Below, piece after piece: positions 1 through 9,667 of a stretch of 64,000 nucleotides of DNA. The notes beneath the pieces were generated by a model that ran no database searches, was not told the DNA's origin, and saw only the letters and a program-made list of their open reading frames with translations. Each line of letters opens with the position of its first letter. The stretch's first letter is position 1. Source of the stretch: Sesamia nonagrioides (lineage: Eukaryota > Arthropoda > Insecta > Lepidoptera > Noctuidae); contig JADWQK010000144.1 of the NCBI GenBank assembly GCA_017933935.1, forward strand, positions 248,001-312,000. Direction: 5' to 3'. Made by a program: the position numbers and the translations under genes.

Positions 1-148
1 ATGTTTGCTTGCTTGCTTGTTTGCTTGCCTGCTTGCTTGTTTGTTTGTTTGCTTGTTTGTTTGTCCGTCTCTAACTCTTTGGACTACGAGTGAGCGGCTT
101 ATTACTGTAAAATGTCCCACCGTTTTCAATACGTTCGTTCGTTCGTTT
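1..148 (+). mobile_element. LINE reverse-transcriptase-region fragment with TTGC/TTGT simple repeat
   Basis: Bases 1-62 are a degenerate TTGC/TTGT run. About 60-148 matches, in the opposite orientation, the sequence at about 32755-32880, which lies just upstream of a recognisable LINE reverse-transcriptase C-terminal region. The match includes the simple repeat. The copy is cut at both ends, at the window edge and near 148, so it is a dead fragment. The LINE clade is uncertain. Confidence 0.55.
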
Positions 149-179
149 TTTTTTTTTTGTAAAAAAGAATACTTATCGA

Positions 180-412
180 ACTAAAAAGCTGAAAATAAAT
201 ATAGTTTAAAGAACTAAAAAAAACATGCTTTTAAAAATAAGAAACTAAAAAGTTAAACATAATTTTAAAAAAGGCGTGAGACGCTTAATATACAAAAATT
301 ATGGCACAAAGCGCCTTACGCTTTTTTAAAAATTATTTTTAACTTTTTAGTTTGATATTTTTAAAAGCATGTTTTTTTTAGTTTTTTAAACTATATTTTT
401 ATCTCAAAAACA
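180..412. mobile_element. Fold-back MITE-like palindrome, copy 1
   Basis: The two halves are imperfect reverse complements centred near base 300. One half has CTAAAAAGTTAAACATAATT, the other AATTATTTTTAACTTTTTAG, with a GCGTGAGRCGC / GCGCCTTACGC core. A second copy lies at 31995-32170. No protein is encoded. This fits a non-autonomous fold-back or MITE element; the superfamily is not identifiable. Confidence 0.6.
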
Positions 413-518
413 ATTAAAACTACATAAATTATTGTCATGTTAATTCTGTTGTTTGTACAGACTTTTAAAACAGCAGTTTTACTTGTATTCATACAAATTT
501 AATCATTCAATATACCCA

Positions 519-763
519 TACTAATATTATAAATGCGAAAGTAACTCTGTCTGTCTATCTGTCTGTCTGTCTGTCTGTCTGTTACGCTTTCCCGCTTAAA
601 CCTCTCAATCGATTTTGATGAAATTTGGCACAGACAATCTTTAGACCCTGAGAAAGAACATAGGCTACATTTTATCCCGGAAAAATTTGATATTCCCTAG
701 GGAAATCTAAAAAGCGCGGTATTACCGAACTCCACGCGGGCAAAGCCGCGGGCGGAAAGCTAG
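519..763 (+). mobile_element. Helitron-like non-autonomous element (family H), copy 1
   Basis: The unit starts ATACTAATATTATAAATGCG, carries a (TCTG)n tract at about 549-582, a conserved core containing GATTTTGATGAAATTTGG, and ends in a GC-rich hairpin followed by GGCGGAAAGCTAG. A 3' hairpin about ten bases before a CTAG terminus is the hallmark of Helitron ends. The built-in tetranucleotide tract resembles the Lep1-type elements I recall from Lepidoptera. There is no coding capacity. Confidence 0.7.
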
Positions 764-1180
764 TAATAAATAAGGAAAGAAAAAGCCTTATTCCGGGAAC
801 GTTAAAGTCTTCGTTCTCCAAGAATTAACTAATTTAATTAATAACAAAGCATATACATGTTACATTGAAAATTCAGTGTAGGTATGTACTACGATTACAA
901 CATAATATTCTAAATGGGGTGATTGTGGGTGTGCGTTAATTACATTACATGTTGTATACTTAAAATATTCCTAACGACAGTTTCCTAATTCCTCCGTTTC
1001 TCATTAACCAATCATCATACCTAACCAAACTGAGCTGCTAATTACAGTTTCCAGTGCAAAACTTTGCAACGCCAGCACGTATTATATTAACTTAGTGTTA
1101 TCAAACAAAGGAAGCTTTCATACGGACTTGCTCGAAGCAACATATAACTGTACCTAAACTAATTTTTAGTTTATTTAAAA
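764..1180. other. Unassigned sequence
   Basis: AT-rich, no convincing reading frame and no repeat recognised within this window. Confidence 0.5.
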
Positions 1181-1269
1181 ATAATACCAACTTTGATAAT
1201 CTACCTACGAGGAACTACTCAAGCATTGTTTATTGTGGTGGACTAGTTTTCGTGGCTTATAGATCTACT
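1181..1269. repeat. Direct repeat, left copy
   Basis: About 89 bp recur, with roughly 85 percent identity, at 1894-1982. Both copies contain AGGAACTACTC, TTATTGTGGTGG and CTTATAGATCTA. The pair brackets the three Helitron-like units and is far too long to be a target-site duplication. Confidence 0.65.
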
Positions 1270-1479
1270 AGCTTTCCGCCCGCGGCTTTGCCCGCGTGGA
1301 GTTCGGTTATATCGCGTTTCCAAGAGAACTCTTCAAAAGTTCGGAATCAAAACTAAACTATTTTATTTCTCAAGGTCAACTCTATCTTTGTACCAAATTT
1401 CAATAAAATCAGTTCAGTGATTTAGACGTGAAAGCGTAACAGACAGACAGACTGAGTTACTTTCGCATTTATAATATTA
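1268..1479 (-). mobile_element. Helitron-like element (family H), copy 2
   Basis: Minus-strand unit. CTAG at 1268-1271 is the 3' terminus, followed inward by the GC-rich hairpin, the AAATTTCAATAAAATC core, a short CAGA tract and ATAATATTA at the 5' end. Its 5' end abuts the 3' CTAG of the next unit with no spacer. Confidence 0.7.
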
Positions 1480-1654
1480 CTAGCTTTCCGCCCGCGTGGA
1501 ATTCGGTTATATCATGCTTTTTAAGATTTGAATTTCCAATAAAAGGTAGCCTATGTCCTTTCTCAGGGTCTAAAAAATCGGTTCAGAGGTTTAAGCGGGA
1601 AAGCGTAACAGACAGACAGACAGAGTTACTTTCGCATTTATAACATTAGTAGGG
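1480..1654 (-). mobile_element. Helitron-like element (family H), copy 3
   Basis: Minus-strand unit with CTAG at 1480-1483. It is shorter than the others because part of the core after TTTCTCAGGGTCTAAA is missing. It keeps the (CAGA)n tract and the TTTCGCATTTATAA 5' region. It is the middle member of the head-to-tail trio. Confidence 0.7.
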
Positions 1655-1657
1655 ATA

Positions 1658-1892
1658 CTAGCTTTCCGCATGCGGCTTCGCCCACATGGAGTTCGGTTAT
1701 ATCGCGCTTTTTAGTTTTCCCTCGAGAATATCAATTTTTTCCAAGATAAAAAGTAACCTATTATTTAATCCGGACTTCTAACTTTACGTCTGCAATTTCA
1801 AAGCAATCGGTTAAGTAGTTACGGCGTGAAAGCGGAACAAACAAACTAACTAATAAACTCACTTTCCGATTTATAATATTAATAAGGATAAG
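1658..1892 (-). mobile_element. Helitron-like element (family H), copy 4
   Basis: Minus-strand unit with CTAG at 1658-1661. It belongs to a diverged subfamily with CAAACAAAC in place of CAGACAGAC and a core reading CAAAGCAATCGGTTAAGTAG. Copies at 19984 and 33406 are of the same subfamily. Confidence 0.7.
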
Positions 1893-1893
1893 G

Positions 1894-1982
1894 ATAATAC
1901 CAATTTTGTTACTTTATCTACAAGGAACTACTCCAACATTGCTTATTGTGGTGGTCTAGTTTTGTAGCTTATAGATCTATAA
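1894..1982. repeat. Direct repeat, right copy
   Basis: Partner of 1181-1269, in the same orientation, just outside the Helitron-like trio. Confidence 0.65.
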
Positions 1983-2144
1983 CAAGACAGCCCAATTTTT
2001 GTGTCCATTGAATCACTGTTCATTCTGAGGTGGAAGAGTTCGTTGGAACCAATAAGGCCGCCCGTTGTATGTTTTTTAAGCACTGTTAAATGTATTTTCC
2101 GCTGTGCAACAAAGAATCAGCATCGTATTATGGGTGTAGTATAG

Positions 2145-2552
2145 ATCGATGGTAGGCCTTAATATCGGCCGCCGGCAGAACTTAGCACCCACCAGACAAA
2201 GTCTTGCCGCCAAGCGATTCCTTGTGTTCCGGCATGATGTCTGGTGAAGTCGTACGGAAGACGGGTCTGAGCAGTTGTGTTGCGATTTATGCCGCCGGGT
2301 ACGATGCGCCAAATGTTGTTATGTCGGGAGTTTGCTCGTGGAGGTTCTCCAGATCATTCTGCCTCTGGCGCAGCATCGTTGGTCGTGTTGTTGGGTTTAA
2401 CATTTCACCACCTCGCTCAACTGCCGTCTTCCTTCCTATTCCTAAGTTTTTTAAGTGAATAGGCTTAATAAACTAGTGCGCTTTACCATCAACGATTGCA
2501 TCACTGCTTACCATCAGGCAGGATTGCAGACAAGCACTAGTTTATAATGATT
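2145..2552 (+). mobile_element. X1V retroposon, copy 1
   Basis: About 400 bp, in two parts. The X1 body runs from GGTAGGCC through CACCAGACAAAGTCTTGCCG to TCAACTGCCGTCTTCC. The V tail carries TACCATCAACGATTGCATCA and ends in an A-rich run. Other X1V copies are at 21765, 27263 (minus), 47135 and 62775. The V tail matches the 3' end of a LINE at 59405. Small frames in X1 look non-coding. Confidence 0.65.
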
Positions 2553-3015
2553 AAAAAAAAACTATCTGTAAGTAATATAGAAACCCAACCAATAAACAAA
2601 ATCGTCAACAACCATATATCTTAACTTCACTTTCAAAATCACCAGACACATTTTGTCTAAACTTGCTATCTGTATCTGTCTCTTTTGATAAAGCTTATAT
2701 TTACAGGGTTATAAAGTGCCTCCGCTTGGCTCATTGCCAACATCAATTATCTATTGGGTTTGCAAATTACATTACAAACGTGACTACATAGTAACCCATA
2801 TCTTGCTTGTTTAAATAGATAATTTATTAATAGAACGACAGTAATACCAAGGTATTATTTTAACTCTGGATGGAATGTACGAATTTCAGTAGTTACCCCC
2901 TTCCTAAGCGAATCATAATATGGTTAGGAAGTGGGTATCTATGGAGATGTCATCTAATAGAGGAGTAAGTCTTCCATACTTCTACGAACTGTCTACAAAC
3001 AAATTGTTACAAGGC
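2553..3015. other. Unassigned sequence
   Basis: AT-rich, no gene or recognised repeat seen. 2890-2940 has a short imperfect inverted repeat around CCTAAGC / GGTTAGG. Confidence 0.4.
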
Positions 3016-3748
3016 AAGGAGAATGATTCCGTGTGGTACGGGCTATAGAATAGTACCATCCCATATCCTCCCGTGGGTGTAGTAAGAGGCAATTAAGGTA
3101 ACTGTCATCAGGGAAGCAGGGAGCAGCGGTTTTCCTGTGGAATAGCAAATTACTGCCATCCCCAATCCGCCTGCCAAGCGTGGGGATTATAGCAAAGATA
3201 TCTGAGGTCATCTGAAAACCTGATATTAGACATGCGGATGCATTCCACTAGTTTTACGATAAATCCTTTACAGTACAAGCAGTTCGGCTATAGAATGACT
3301 TGCTTGTGTCTGTAAGGCGTGCTCAAACTCTGTCCACTTTTAAAACCATGGTAAAAAAGCATTTCCTCTCTCTTTAAACATGACATATTTTTTTTATTTG
3401 CTTTTGTATGTTGTTTATTAATTAGATGTATATATTTATTAGACTAGTATGATACACTTAACGTGCATATTTATTATATAAACTATGTAAAATAGTACAA
3501 TGTAGACTACCTACGTTATTTCTCTCTCCTTCCCCTTACTATTCCATCCAAAGGTTGTCTGTAAAAGATCGCTCTTAGCGATAAGACCGCCCATTGTGTC
3601 ACCCTTGTAAAATCTTTATATTTATGTCTTGTAATCTATATGGTGTATTCTATTCTATTCAATACCACCCAATGGAATGAAAGACTTGGGGAGGCCTTTG
3701 TCCAGCAGTGGACCTCTATAGGCTGAGAAGAAGAAGAAGGAGAATGAT
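3016..3748 (+). mobile_element. Y retroposon with RTE-B tail, split by a W insertion
   Basis: The element is flanked by the 12-bp duplication AAGGAGAATGAT (3016-3027 and 3737-3748). The body at 3028-3240 includes CCTCCCGTGGGTGT and GCCTGCCAAGCGTGGGGATT. The end at about 3680-3736 is the RTE-B 3' tail GGCCTTTGTCCAGCAGTGG plus AAG repeats. A W-type LINE 3' end (3242-3667) sits between the parts. A second Y copy is at 13847-14110. The intact duplication supports LINE-type retrotransposition of the outer element. Confidence 0.65.
3242..3667 (+). mobile_element. W LINE 3' end, copy 1 (nested)
   Basis: Similar over about 400 bp to 20571-21003, from the ORF C-terminal region (AAATCCTTTACAGTACAAGC) through a long AT-rich 3' untranslated region with GATCGCTCTTAGCGATAAGA, to a short TATTC repeat. 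The coding part here has substitutions that break the frame still readable at 20577. It interrupts the Y element. Confidence 0.65.
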
Positions 3749-4277
3749 GAAGAGTGATGATGGGTCAATGTGATGGGTATTACGTCTTTTTATAGAGATG
3801 TTTGTGTTCATCAAAGAACATACCTACGTTGATAAAAGGAAATTGAGTGTAAATTAGATTAGCAGAAGTATGATAATAATTTTAACTCAATGACAGCTAT
3901 ACGCCAGTACGCCTAGACATTATTTGGACAATAAGTATAATAGTTTGGTACAATTTTGAGGCTCAATTCTCACTGTAAACATCGAGAAGTAGTTATGTAT
4001 GTACCGACTGCCTAAATCATCTTGGATAAGTTTGCACACGAACCCTGTATCTGTATAAACCCTGTAAAATCCTTTGTATAAATCTGTATAATCGAGTTCG
4101 TGCCCAAAATAACGTTCGTTTATCATGAAAGTGTGAAATATTATACCTGTAAAAGTGTCAAGAAAATACATGTCTTTTCTTTAGAGCTTCGGCGATGAAA
4201 GCGTGATGGAAAACTGTTTTGATAGCAGAATTAAATTAATGTCCACATACTATTTTCTAGAGAAAATGAAAAGTTTC
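3749..4277. other. Unassigned sequence
   Basis: AT-rich. A minus-strand 83-codon open stretch (3920-4171) matches nothing I recognise and is probably chance. Confidence 0.4.
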
Positions 4278-4500
4278 AACGACGCTGCGCCAGAGAGGGA
4301 TTGATCTGGAGACCCTCCACGACCAAACTCCCGATACAAGAACGTCAAGAACATTTGGGGTATCGTACTCGGCACACATCGCAAAACAACTGCCCGTCAG
4401 TTCAGACCCGTCTTCCGTACGGCTTCACCAGACATCATGCCAAAACACGACAAATCGCTTGCCGGCAAGACTATGTCTGGCGGGGGGTAACTTCTGCAGC
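4278..4500 (-). mobile_element. X1 fragment without V tail, minus strand
   Basis: Reverse complement of the X1 body: CTGCGCCAGAGAGGGATTGA, CACCAGACATCATGCC, and a diverged remnant of the 5' region ending near 4500. The V tail is missing on the left side. Confidence 0.6.
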
Positions 4501-4682
4501 AGCCTACTTGTGTATTTTATCACATTTTTTTATTTTATAAAGCTTTATGATTTATGAATATTAAGAAGTTATGATAATTAGGTACTATTGTAATCTAATG
4601 TTAAAATTTCCATAGACTAAAAGGAACCAACCCTCTTATCCAACATTACTTACATAATATTATAATTCTGAAAACAAAAAAT

Positions 4683-5192
4683 TCAGTAAACCGGCCACCG
4701 GTTCCGTACAAAACTGTATTAAATGTATCTATAACAAAATTACCGGTTTTCGCAAATTTTCCTTTATCTATGCTATAAGACGGTTGCTTTGTACCAAATT
4801 TCAAGATTTTGAGTTCACGGGAAGTACCTTGTAAGTTTTGATTCCCTTGAGAATGTCGAATATTTGCGGAAATATGCGGCATAAACGACTGTATCTTTTT
4901 ATTGCGTGCGAAAATAGACCTGATTTAAATTCCAGCTTAATGCTTCCACACCGCGTTCCTGAGAAAACAATTTCTACACGGACAGGCAGACAGACGAACG
5001 GAAGGACAACACAGTGATCATGTAGCGGTGCCTATAACGCAACATGCAAACAACGCAACGCCTCATACTGACGACACGGGAATCCTACATCTCGCAATCA
5101 GAGTTTTCTGTGCAACTAGCACGCATACAAGTTCGTGACAAAATATAAGTTTACGTTTTTTCCTTACGAGATACGGAACCCTAAAAACACCC
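4683..5192 (+). mobile_element. K repeat (inverted GGTTCCGTAC / TACGGAACCC ends), copy 1
   Basis: Begins AAACCGGCCACCGGTTCCG and ends ATACGGAACCCTAAAAAC. It shares the interior segments TTTCAAGATTTTGAGTTCAC and GGGAAGTACCTTGTA with the longer copy at 40203-41136. Non-coding. I recognise the family as widespread in Lepidoptera but cannot classify it. A separate repeat (E) interrupts it at 5041-5150. Confidence 0.6.
5041..5150 (+). repeat. E dispersed repeat, copy 1 (inside K)
   Basis: Matches the reverse complement of 34549-34645 over about 90 bp, including CTACATCTCGCAATCAGAGT and GTGCAACTAGCA. Absent from the second K copy, so it is an insertion. Confidence 0.55.
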
Positions 5193-5532
5193 CTACGACC
5201 CACAATGTCATTGTAACATCGTTTTCGTGCCGTACTTCCGACCGCTTCCCATTAGCTAGGGATTAAATGGACGTTTTGAAAACCTTCAAAACACTTCAAC
5301 GGGCTTTTAGACTCCAATATACCTATAGATGTAGCTATACTTCGGGGCTTGTGTTCTAAAGCCCATTGCTCAACGAGATGATGGTTTGATCTCCGAGCTC
5401 AAGCTTGAAGCTGCGCAATATTGAATGTTGTAGCCTAGAAAGAAGGGTTAAGCCCTCAATTCTAGTTGTCATGGGATTACTGAGACTGCTTTAAGGATCT
5501 TTTGAAACACGAATGGCGGTGACAGGGGTTTT
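5193..5532. other. Unassigned sequence
   Basis: No gene recognised. 5370-5530 may be an eroded SINE body, because it leads into GGAGGCCTGTGTCCCAG. Confidence 0.35.
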
Positions 5533-5572
5533 GGAGGCCTGTGTCCCAGTTGTGACTGGAAGACAGGCCTCC
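5533..5572. repeat. Short fold-back palindrome
   Basis: Arms of 18 bp, GGAGGCCTGTGTCCCAGT and ACTGGAAGACAGGCCTCC, with a 4-nt loop and a few mismatches. The left arm resembles a SINE/RTE 3' tail. Confidence 0.6.
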
Positions 5573-5953
5573 TCTTTAAGACGGCGTGGACTGTAATCAA
5601 CCACGCGACTTCAGTGCGGGCTGTTAGTAATCGTTTTTGCAATTTATTTTCGGATGGAATTTCAAATGAAATTTATTAAAAATATAACAAAGATGGTGGA
5701 TGGTTCAGGTTCTAACACATCAAAATCATCATGTAGCTGATAATTATATCGTAATGTCATTGGTCTTATTGGACATCTAATGTTACCCCACCTGAACCGC
5801 GCGCTAATTGCGTAATAGGTACACCATCAATCATAATATAATGTGAATCAGTTAAAAGGATATAATCCATTGCTACATATGTACGAAAAGTTTGTCTTCT
5901 CCACAACGTTAACAATGCAATGAATGTAGTTGAACTGTCTAAATGGAAGTCAT
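5573..5953. other. Unassigned sequence
   Basis: No convincing gene or repeat. Contains GCGCGCTAATTGCG near 5799 and no clear element boundary. Confidence 0.4.
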
Positions 5954-6243
5954 TCTTACTGATATTGGCGCCGATTCTGTTGTAGAGATAGATAGAAGAT
6001 AACATTTTAGTTTAATCCTGTCAAATTGAGGTACTCCATAAACAGTTTAGACGCGATTATAAACATGGCGACTGAAAATACGCCAGTCTACGTCAGAAGT
6101 GCACTAATTTGAAAGATCTAAACTGACATTTTATCTTCTGTCCCTTTCTTAATGAAATGGAAAGAAAAAGATGCAATGAACCTAAATTTAATTTAGTTTG
6201 TGAATAAGGGAATTGGGGCCATTGTGTTGCGTAATTACCCCAC
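5954..6243. mobile_element. Z long-TIR MITE, copy 1
   Basis: Runs from TATTGGCGCCGATTCTGTTG to GGGGCCATTGTG. It shares the interior TTGACAGGATTAAACTAAAAT (inverted), GTCTAAACTG and ACAGAAGATAAAA sequences with 12848-13180. The left terminal repeat is shortened and altered (GAGATAGATAGAAG). Non-autonomous and non-coding. Confidence 0.55.
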
Positions 6244-6327
6244 AGTTTTTTTTTTAACTAAAAACTTCTTTAACGACGTTGTGCACTTTTGTTGGATGGG
6301 GAAAAAGCATTGAATTCGCGTGAACGT

Positions 6328-6591
6328 AATCGCTTGTAGTCTTGGTAGCCTAGAGGTTAAAACACCAGCCTCTCAAGTATGAGTGTGCGAGCTCGATTCC
6401 AGGTGAAACACCAATGACACCAATGTCTGATTACAAGGTGAAGGAAAACATCTTGAGGAAACCTGGACTTTAAGTCTGAAAACGCCAACCTGCATTGGGC
6501 AAGCGTGGTGATTACGCTCAATCCTTCTCTGTATGAGAGGAGACCTGTGCCCAGCAGTGGGACGATAAAAAAGGTTGATGATGAACGTGAC
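6328..6591 (+). mobile_element. S SINE (tRNA-derived), copy 1
   Basis: The tRNA-like head has an A-box-like TAGCCTAGAGGTTAAAAC and a B-box-like remnant AGCTCGATTCC. The body continues CATCTTGAGGAAACCTGG and GCAAGCGTGGTGATTACGC, and the tail is CCCAGCAGTGGGACG followed by GATGATG. An internal deletion removes the AACTTTTCTAAG segment. Possible target duplication TGAACGT at 6321-6327 and 6592-6598. Confidence 0.75.
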
Positions 6592-6828
6592 CGACCGGAC
6601 ACCGTGATCGCTACAGAGAGATTAAACATAATTATTAATATATTTATACTGTATAGATTACGTCACTGCTATTTATAAATGTTTTGTTCTTTTATTTAAT
6701 ATAATGAATAATGATTCATCACTTTTGTCGATCAGCCCCACGACTGCCCTTTTTATTTTAAAATACCTACCTATGATTTTAAACAAACAGGGCGTTATTT
6801 ATCCGAAAACAATAGGGATGTATCCAAG

Positions 6829-7390
6829 GTATGAAAATCAAAAAAATAATTAGTCCGTCTTATAGATAATAAAAAAAATTAAGACCCGTATTTTTTATTT
6901 TGTCGAAATTACCAAAAACTACTGAGATATAGCGTTTTTAAGTTACGAAGTGGGGGCTAATTACGTCACGCCGTGGGTATATTTTGTACCACGGCGTGAC
7001 GTCAAAATCNNNNNNNNNNNNNNNNNNNNNNNNNNNNNNNNNNNNNNNNNNNNNNNNNNNNNNNNNNNNNNNNNNNNNNNNNNNNNNNNNNNNNNNNNNN
7101 NNNNNNNNNTTTTTTTTTTTTTTTGCTTAAGTTGCCAAAAACTACTGAGGTATTAATAGTGTATTAAAGTTACGGAGTGGGGGATAATTACTTCACGCCG
7201 TGGTATATTTTGTACCATGGCGTGACGTCATGCGACATTTCAAATCAATATATCTTCCTAAGTATTTGAATGAAAGAATAAATAAAAAATACGTGTTCAA
7301 TATTTTTTATAAAAATATCTGATGGACATTAAATTATTTTTAGGATACAACCCAATTTCTCTTTTTGGTTTAAGACATATCATATTTAGA
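6829..7390 (+). mobile_element. P hairpin repeat, two copies around an assembly gap
   Basis: Left copy about 6829-7009, right copy about 7110-7390. Both have GAGGTAT/GAGATAT, AGTTACGGAGTGGGGG-like sequence and a hairpin with arms ACGTCACGCCGTGG / CCACGGCGTGACGT. Other copies are at 23336 and 36313. The loop-side end creates TGACGTCA. Non-coding; class unknown. Confidence 0.6.
7010..7109. other. Assembly gap (100 N)
   Basis: Exactly 100 N between two copies of the P repeat, a round number usual for gaps of unknown length. The tandem repeat probably caused the break. Confidence 0.95.
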
Positions 7391-7752
7391 CTTTTTAGTT
7401 TGAGTTTGCATCGCGTTGTCATATTATGGCTCTGACCGTGTAGAAAACAGGAAAAAGTAAGCAAGAACCGAAATTAATCAGGAACGATGACAGCCTATTT
7501 CCCGGGACGAGAAAGGGTTGGATTAGAGGAATGGGCAAAAACGCTAAGTCATCTATGTATCTATGGTGCTTGAGGCAAATAGAACGGGACTACATAATAT
7601 GAACCCATAATTGCCTCTCAGTAGGGCAAAAACCGATATCCTCCTCCAGGGCGTTCTCAGTCTTCATAATATACAGTACAATCAAGATTTCCACACTATA
7701 ATATTCAAAGCTTCTTATACAGGCTAAATGTTTGGAGATTTGAGAGAAGAAC
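7391..7752. other. Unassigned sequence
   Basis: No gene or recognised repeat. Confidence 0.4.
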
Positions 7753-7808
7753 AGTTCCCTATTAGTGTCTGCCCTTACTGCCCTAAGGGCAGACACTAAT
7801 AGGGAACT
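7753..7808. repeat. Perfect 25-bp palindrome with 6-nt loop
   Basis: Left arm 7753-7777 (starts AGTTCCCTATTAGTGTCTGC), loop CTGCCC, right arm 7784-7808. All 25 pairs match. Not a known element end; it looks like a fold-back copy of the left arm. Confidence 0.85.
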
Positions 7809-7827
7809 TCCTTAATCTTATGGTGAA

Positions 7828-8010
7828 GCGTCGTTGGTCGAGTTGTTGGGTTTCACATTGCATCACCTCGTTCAACTGCCAGCGTCCTTCCTATCAGTTT
7901 TTTTTGAGTGAATAGGCTCTTAATAAACTAGCGCTTTACCATCAATGATTGCATAGTGATGCAAACTAATGCTTGGTCTGTTAAGCAGTAGCTTTAAGTT
8001 TACACCTAGT
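7828..8010 (+). mobile_element. X1V retroposon 3' half, copy 2
   Basis: Starts within X1 (AGCGTCGTTGGTCGAG), continues through TCGTTCAACTGCCAGCGTCC and the V tail AATAAACTAGCGCTTTACC, then degrades. 5'-truncated and diverged. Confidence 0.6.
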
Positions 8011-8925
8011 TATAAAAAAAAAAATATTATGTTCTACAACCACAGGTTCTAAAAAAAATAGAAAAATAGGCAATAATCACATTTTCTTTTTTCTTGTATT
8101 CCAATCGATTCTGTTTGAAAAAAAAAAAAAGAAAAAACTTTATTTAGTTAACTGCCAAAAATAAAATAGAAATGGCAAAAACTCTTTTCCCATACACACA
8201 AAATATATAGGAATGGGTAATTACATGACTGGCATAAAAGTAATTACAAAAGATTGAAAAACTAAACAAGTCTGCTTTTGATCAAGCAATCTCATTCTGT
8301 AAGCCTCGAACTTCCGTTCCATTCAATAAATACCTACATCCATTAGACCACAATTTAACGACCCATAAACATATAGTACAAGCATGCAAAGCTCTGACGC
8401 AAGCACAATATGTCAGAGAGTTAGACCAGATGATTGATTACCTCCAAAAACAACTTTCAATTGTTTTTCGATAAATTCGTTCCGTATATTTATTGACACG
8501 TATCGATACATCATGGTGAAGCGAACGAATCGACTAGTAATCGTAATTTGATGCCTCCATCAGAGCTTTTAGGTTAACCAAAATTGGTCATTGATCCTGT
8601 ATCGATGGTTGTAAGTTGTCCCAAATGGGTTTTGTTTCGACTTTTAGTTACGCTTCGCTGGGACTTCCTGGAGTTGTGTAAAAGGTAATAATCAATCAAT
8701 CTGCCTAGTTTTTTCCCAAAATAGCAGGTCGCCGTCCAGTCTTATGGAATGCAATTAAATACCAGTATTTTAAATGAATCGACAGTGTGTGTGATCTTCA
8801 CAACTCTAATTACACGCTAGATTACACGACGTGCACCAATCTTTAGCTTCATTATCAATAATTTTGAATGCAATGATATTATAAATCTTTATACCTATAT
8901 ATTTAATTTATGTATAAAGATTTTG
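8011..8925. other. Unassigned sequence
   Basis: About 900 bp with A-rich runs at 8118-8140. No coding region, RNA gene or repeat with a partner in this window was seen. Confidence 0.45.
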
Positions 8926-9216
8926 TCATGGTGGCCTTGTGGTTAAAACACCAGCCTCTCAAGTATGAGTGTGCGGGTTCGATTCCATGTCAGCCAAGTA
9001 AAAATGTAACTTTTTCTAAGCTATATGTACTTTCTAGGGTATATCTTGGACACCAATGACTGATTAAAAGGTGAACGAAAACATCTTGAGGAAACCTGGA
9101 CTTTAAGTCTGAAATCGCCAACCCGCATTGAGCAAGCGTGGTGATTACGCTCAATCCTTCTCTGTACGAGAGGAGACCTGTGCCCAGCAGTGGGACGATA
9201 GAAGGTGATGATGATA
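8926..9216 (+). mobile_element. S SINE, copy 2
   Basis: Near full length. Head TGGTGGCCTTGTGGTTAAAA, B box GGGTTCGATTCC, body TATATCTTGGACACCAATGA and TTTAAGTCTGAAATCGCC, tail CCCAGCAGTGGGACGATAG then GATGATGATG. No clear target duplication. Confidence 0.8.
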
Positions 9217-9299
9217 TATTTCATATATACCCACATTTCATTTCAGAATACCCCCGTTAAGACTATTGGTAATAGACAAAGAACCAATTTATTCTATTA

Positions 9300-9545
9300 C
9301 CACTGGTGGGACACAGACCGACCCTTCGTGAGACATGAAGACATGTGACATTTACCTTATCAGCATTGGGAATCTACCACGCGGGCCCGGTGCGGGCCAG
9401 ATGTTACTTGTCTTTAAATTTTTGCTTAGAACATTCCCTTTTCCTCACAATAGTTTTTTTCACCGTTTTGAAAGCAGAATAATGTTGAAGTAATTAACAC
9501 AAAGTAAAGCACCAGTCGGGGTTCGAAGGTAGGTACCACTCGGTA
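9300..9545 (-). mobile_element. Eroded S'-type SINE, minus strand
   Basis: The reverse strand shows a B-box-like GGTTCGAA region at about 9519, a middle related to ACATGTGACATCTACC of the SINE at 12048, and a worn tail. Heavily diverged, so the call is tentative. Confidence 0.4.
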
Positions 9546-9667
9546 AGTCGCGGCCGTTACCTCAATAGTTGAGCCAAATTCGATAAAGAATAGAGGTAAA
9601 CAAACCGTTGCTAGGCAACGAGTAGTTTACGCCTAAAAGACAGATGCTAACAACCTTTCCTATTTAG

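Noticed and set aside
549..582. (TCTG)n as an independent microsatellite locus
   Set aside because: The same tract occurs at the same place in every family H element (13466, 48511, 55180), so it is part of the element.
7590..7796. 68-codon minus-strand stretch as a gene
   Set aside because: It starts inside the perfect palindrome at 7753-7808 and has no known domain.
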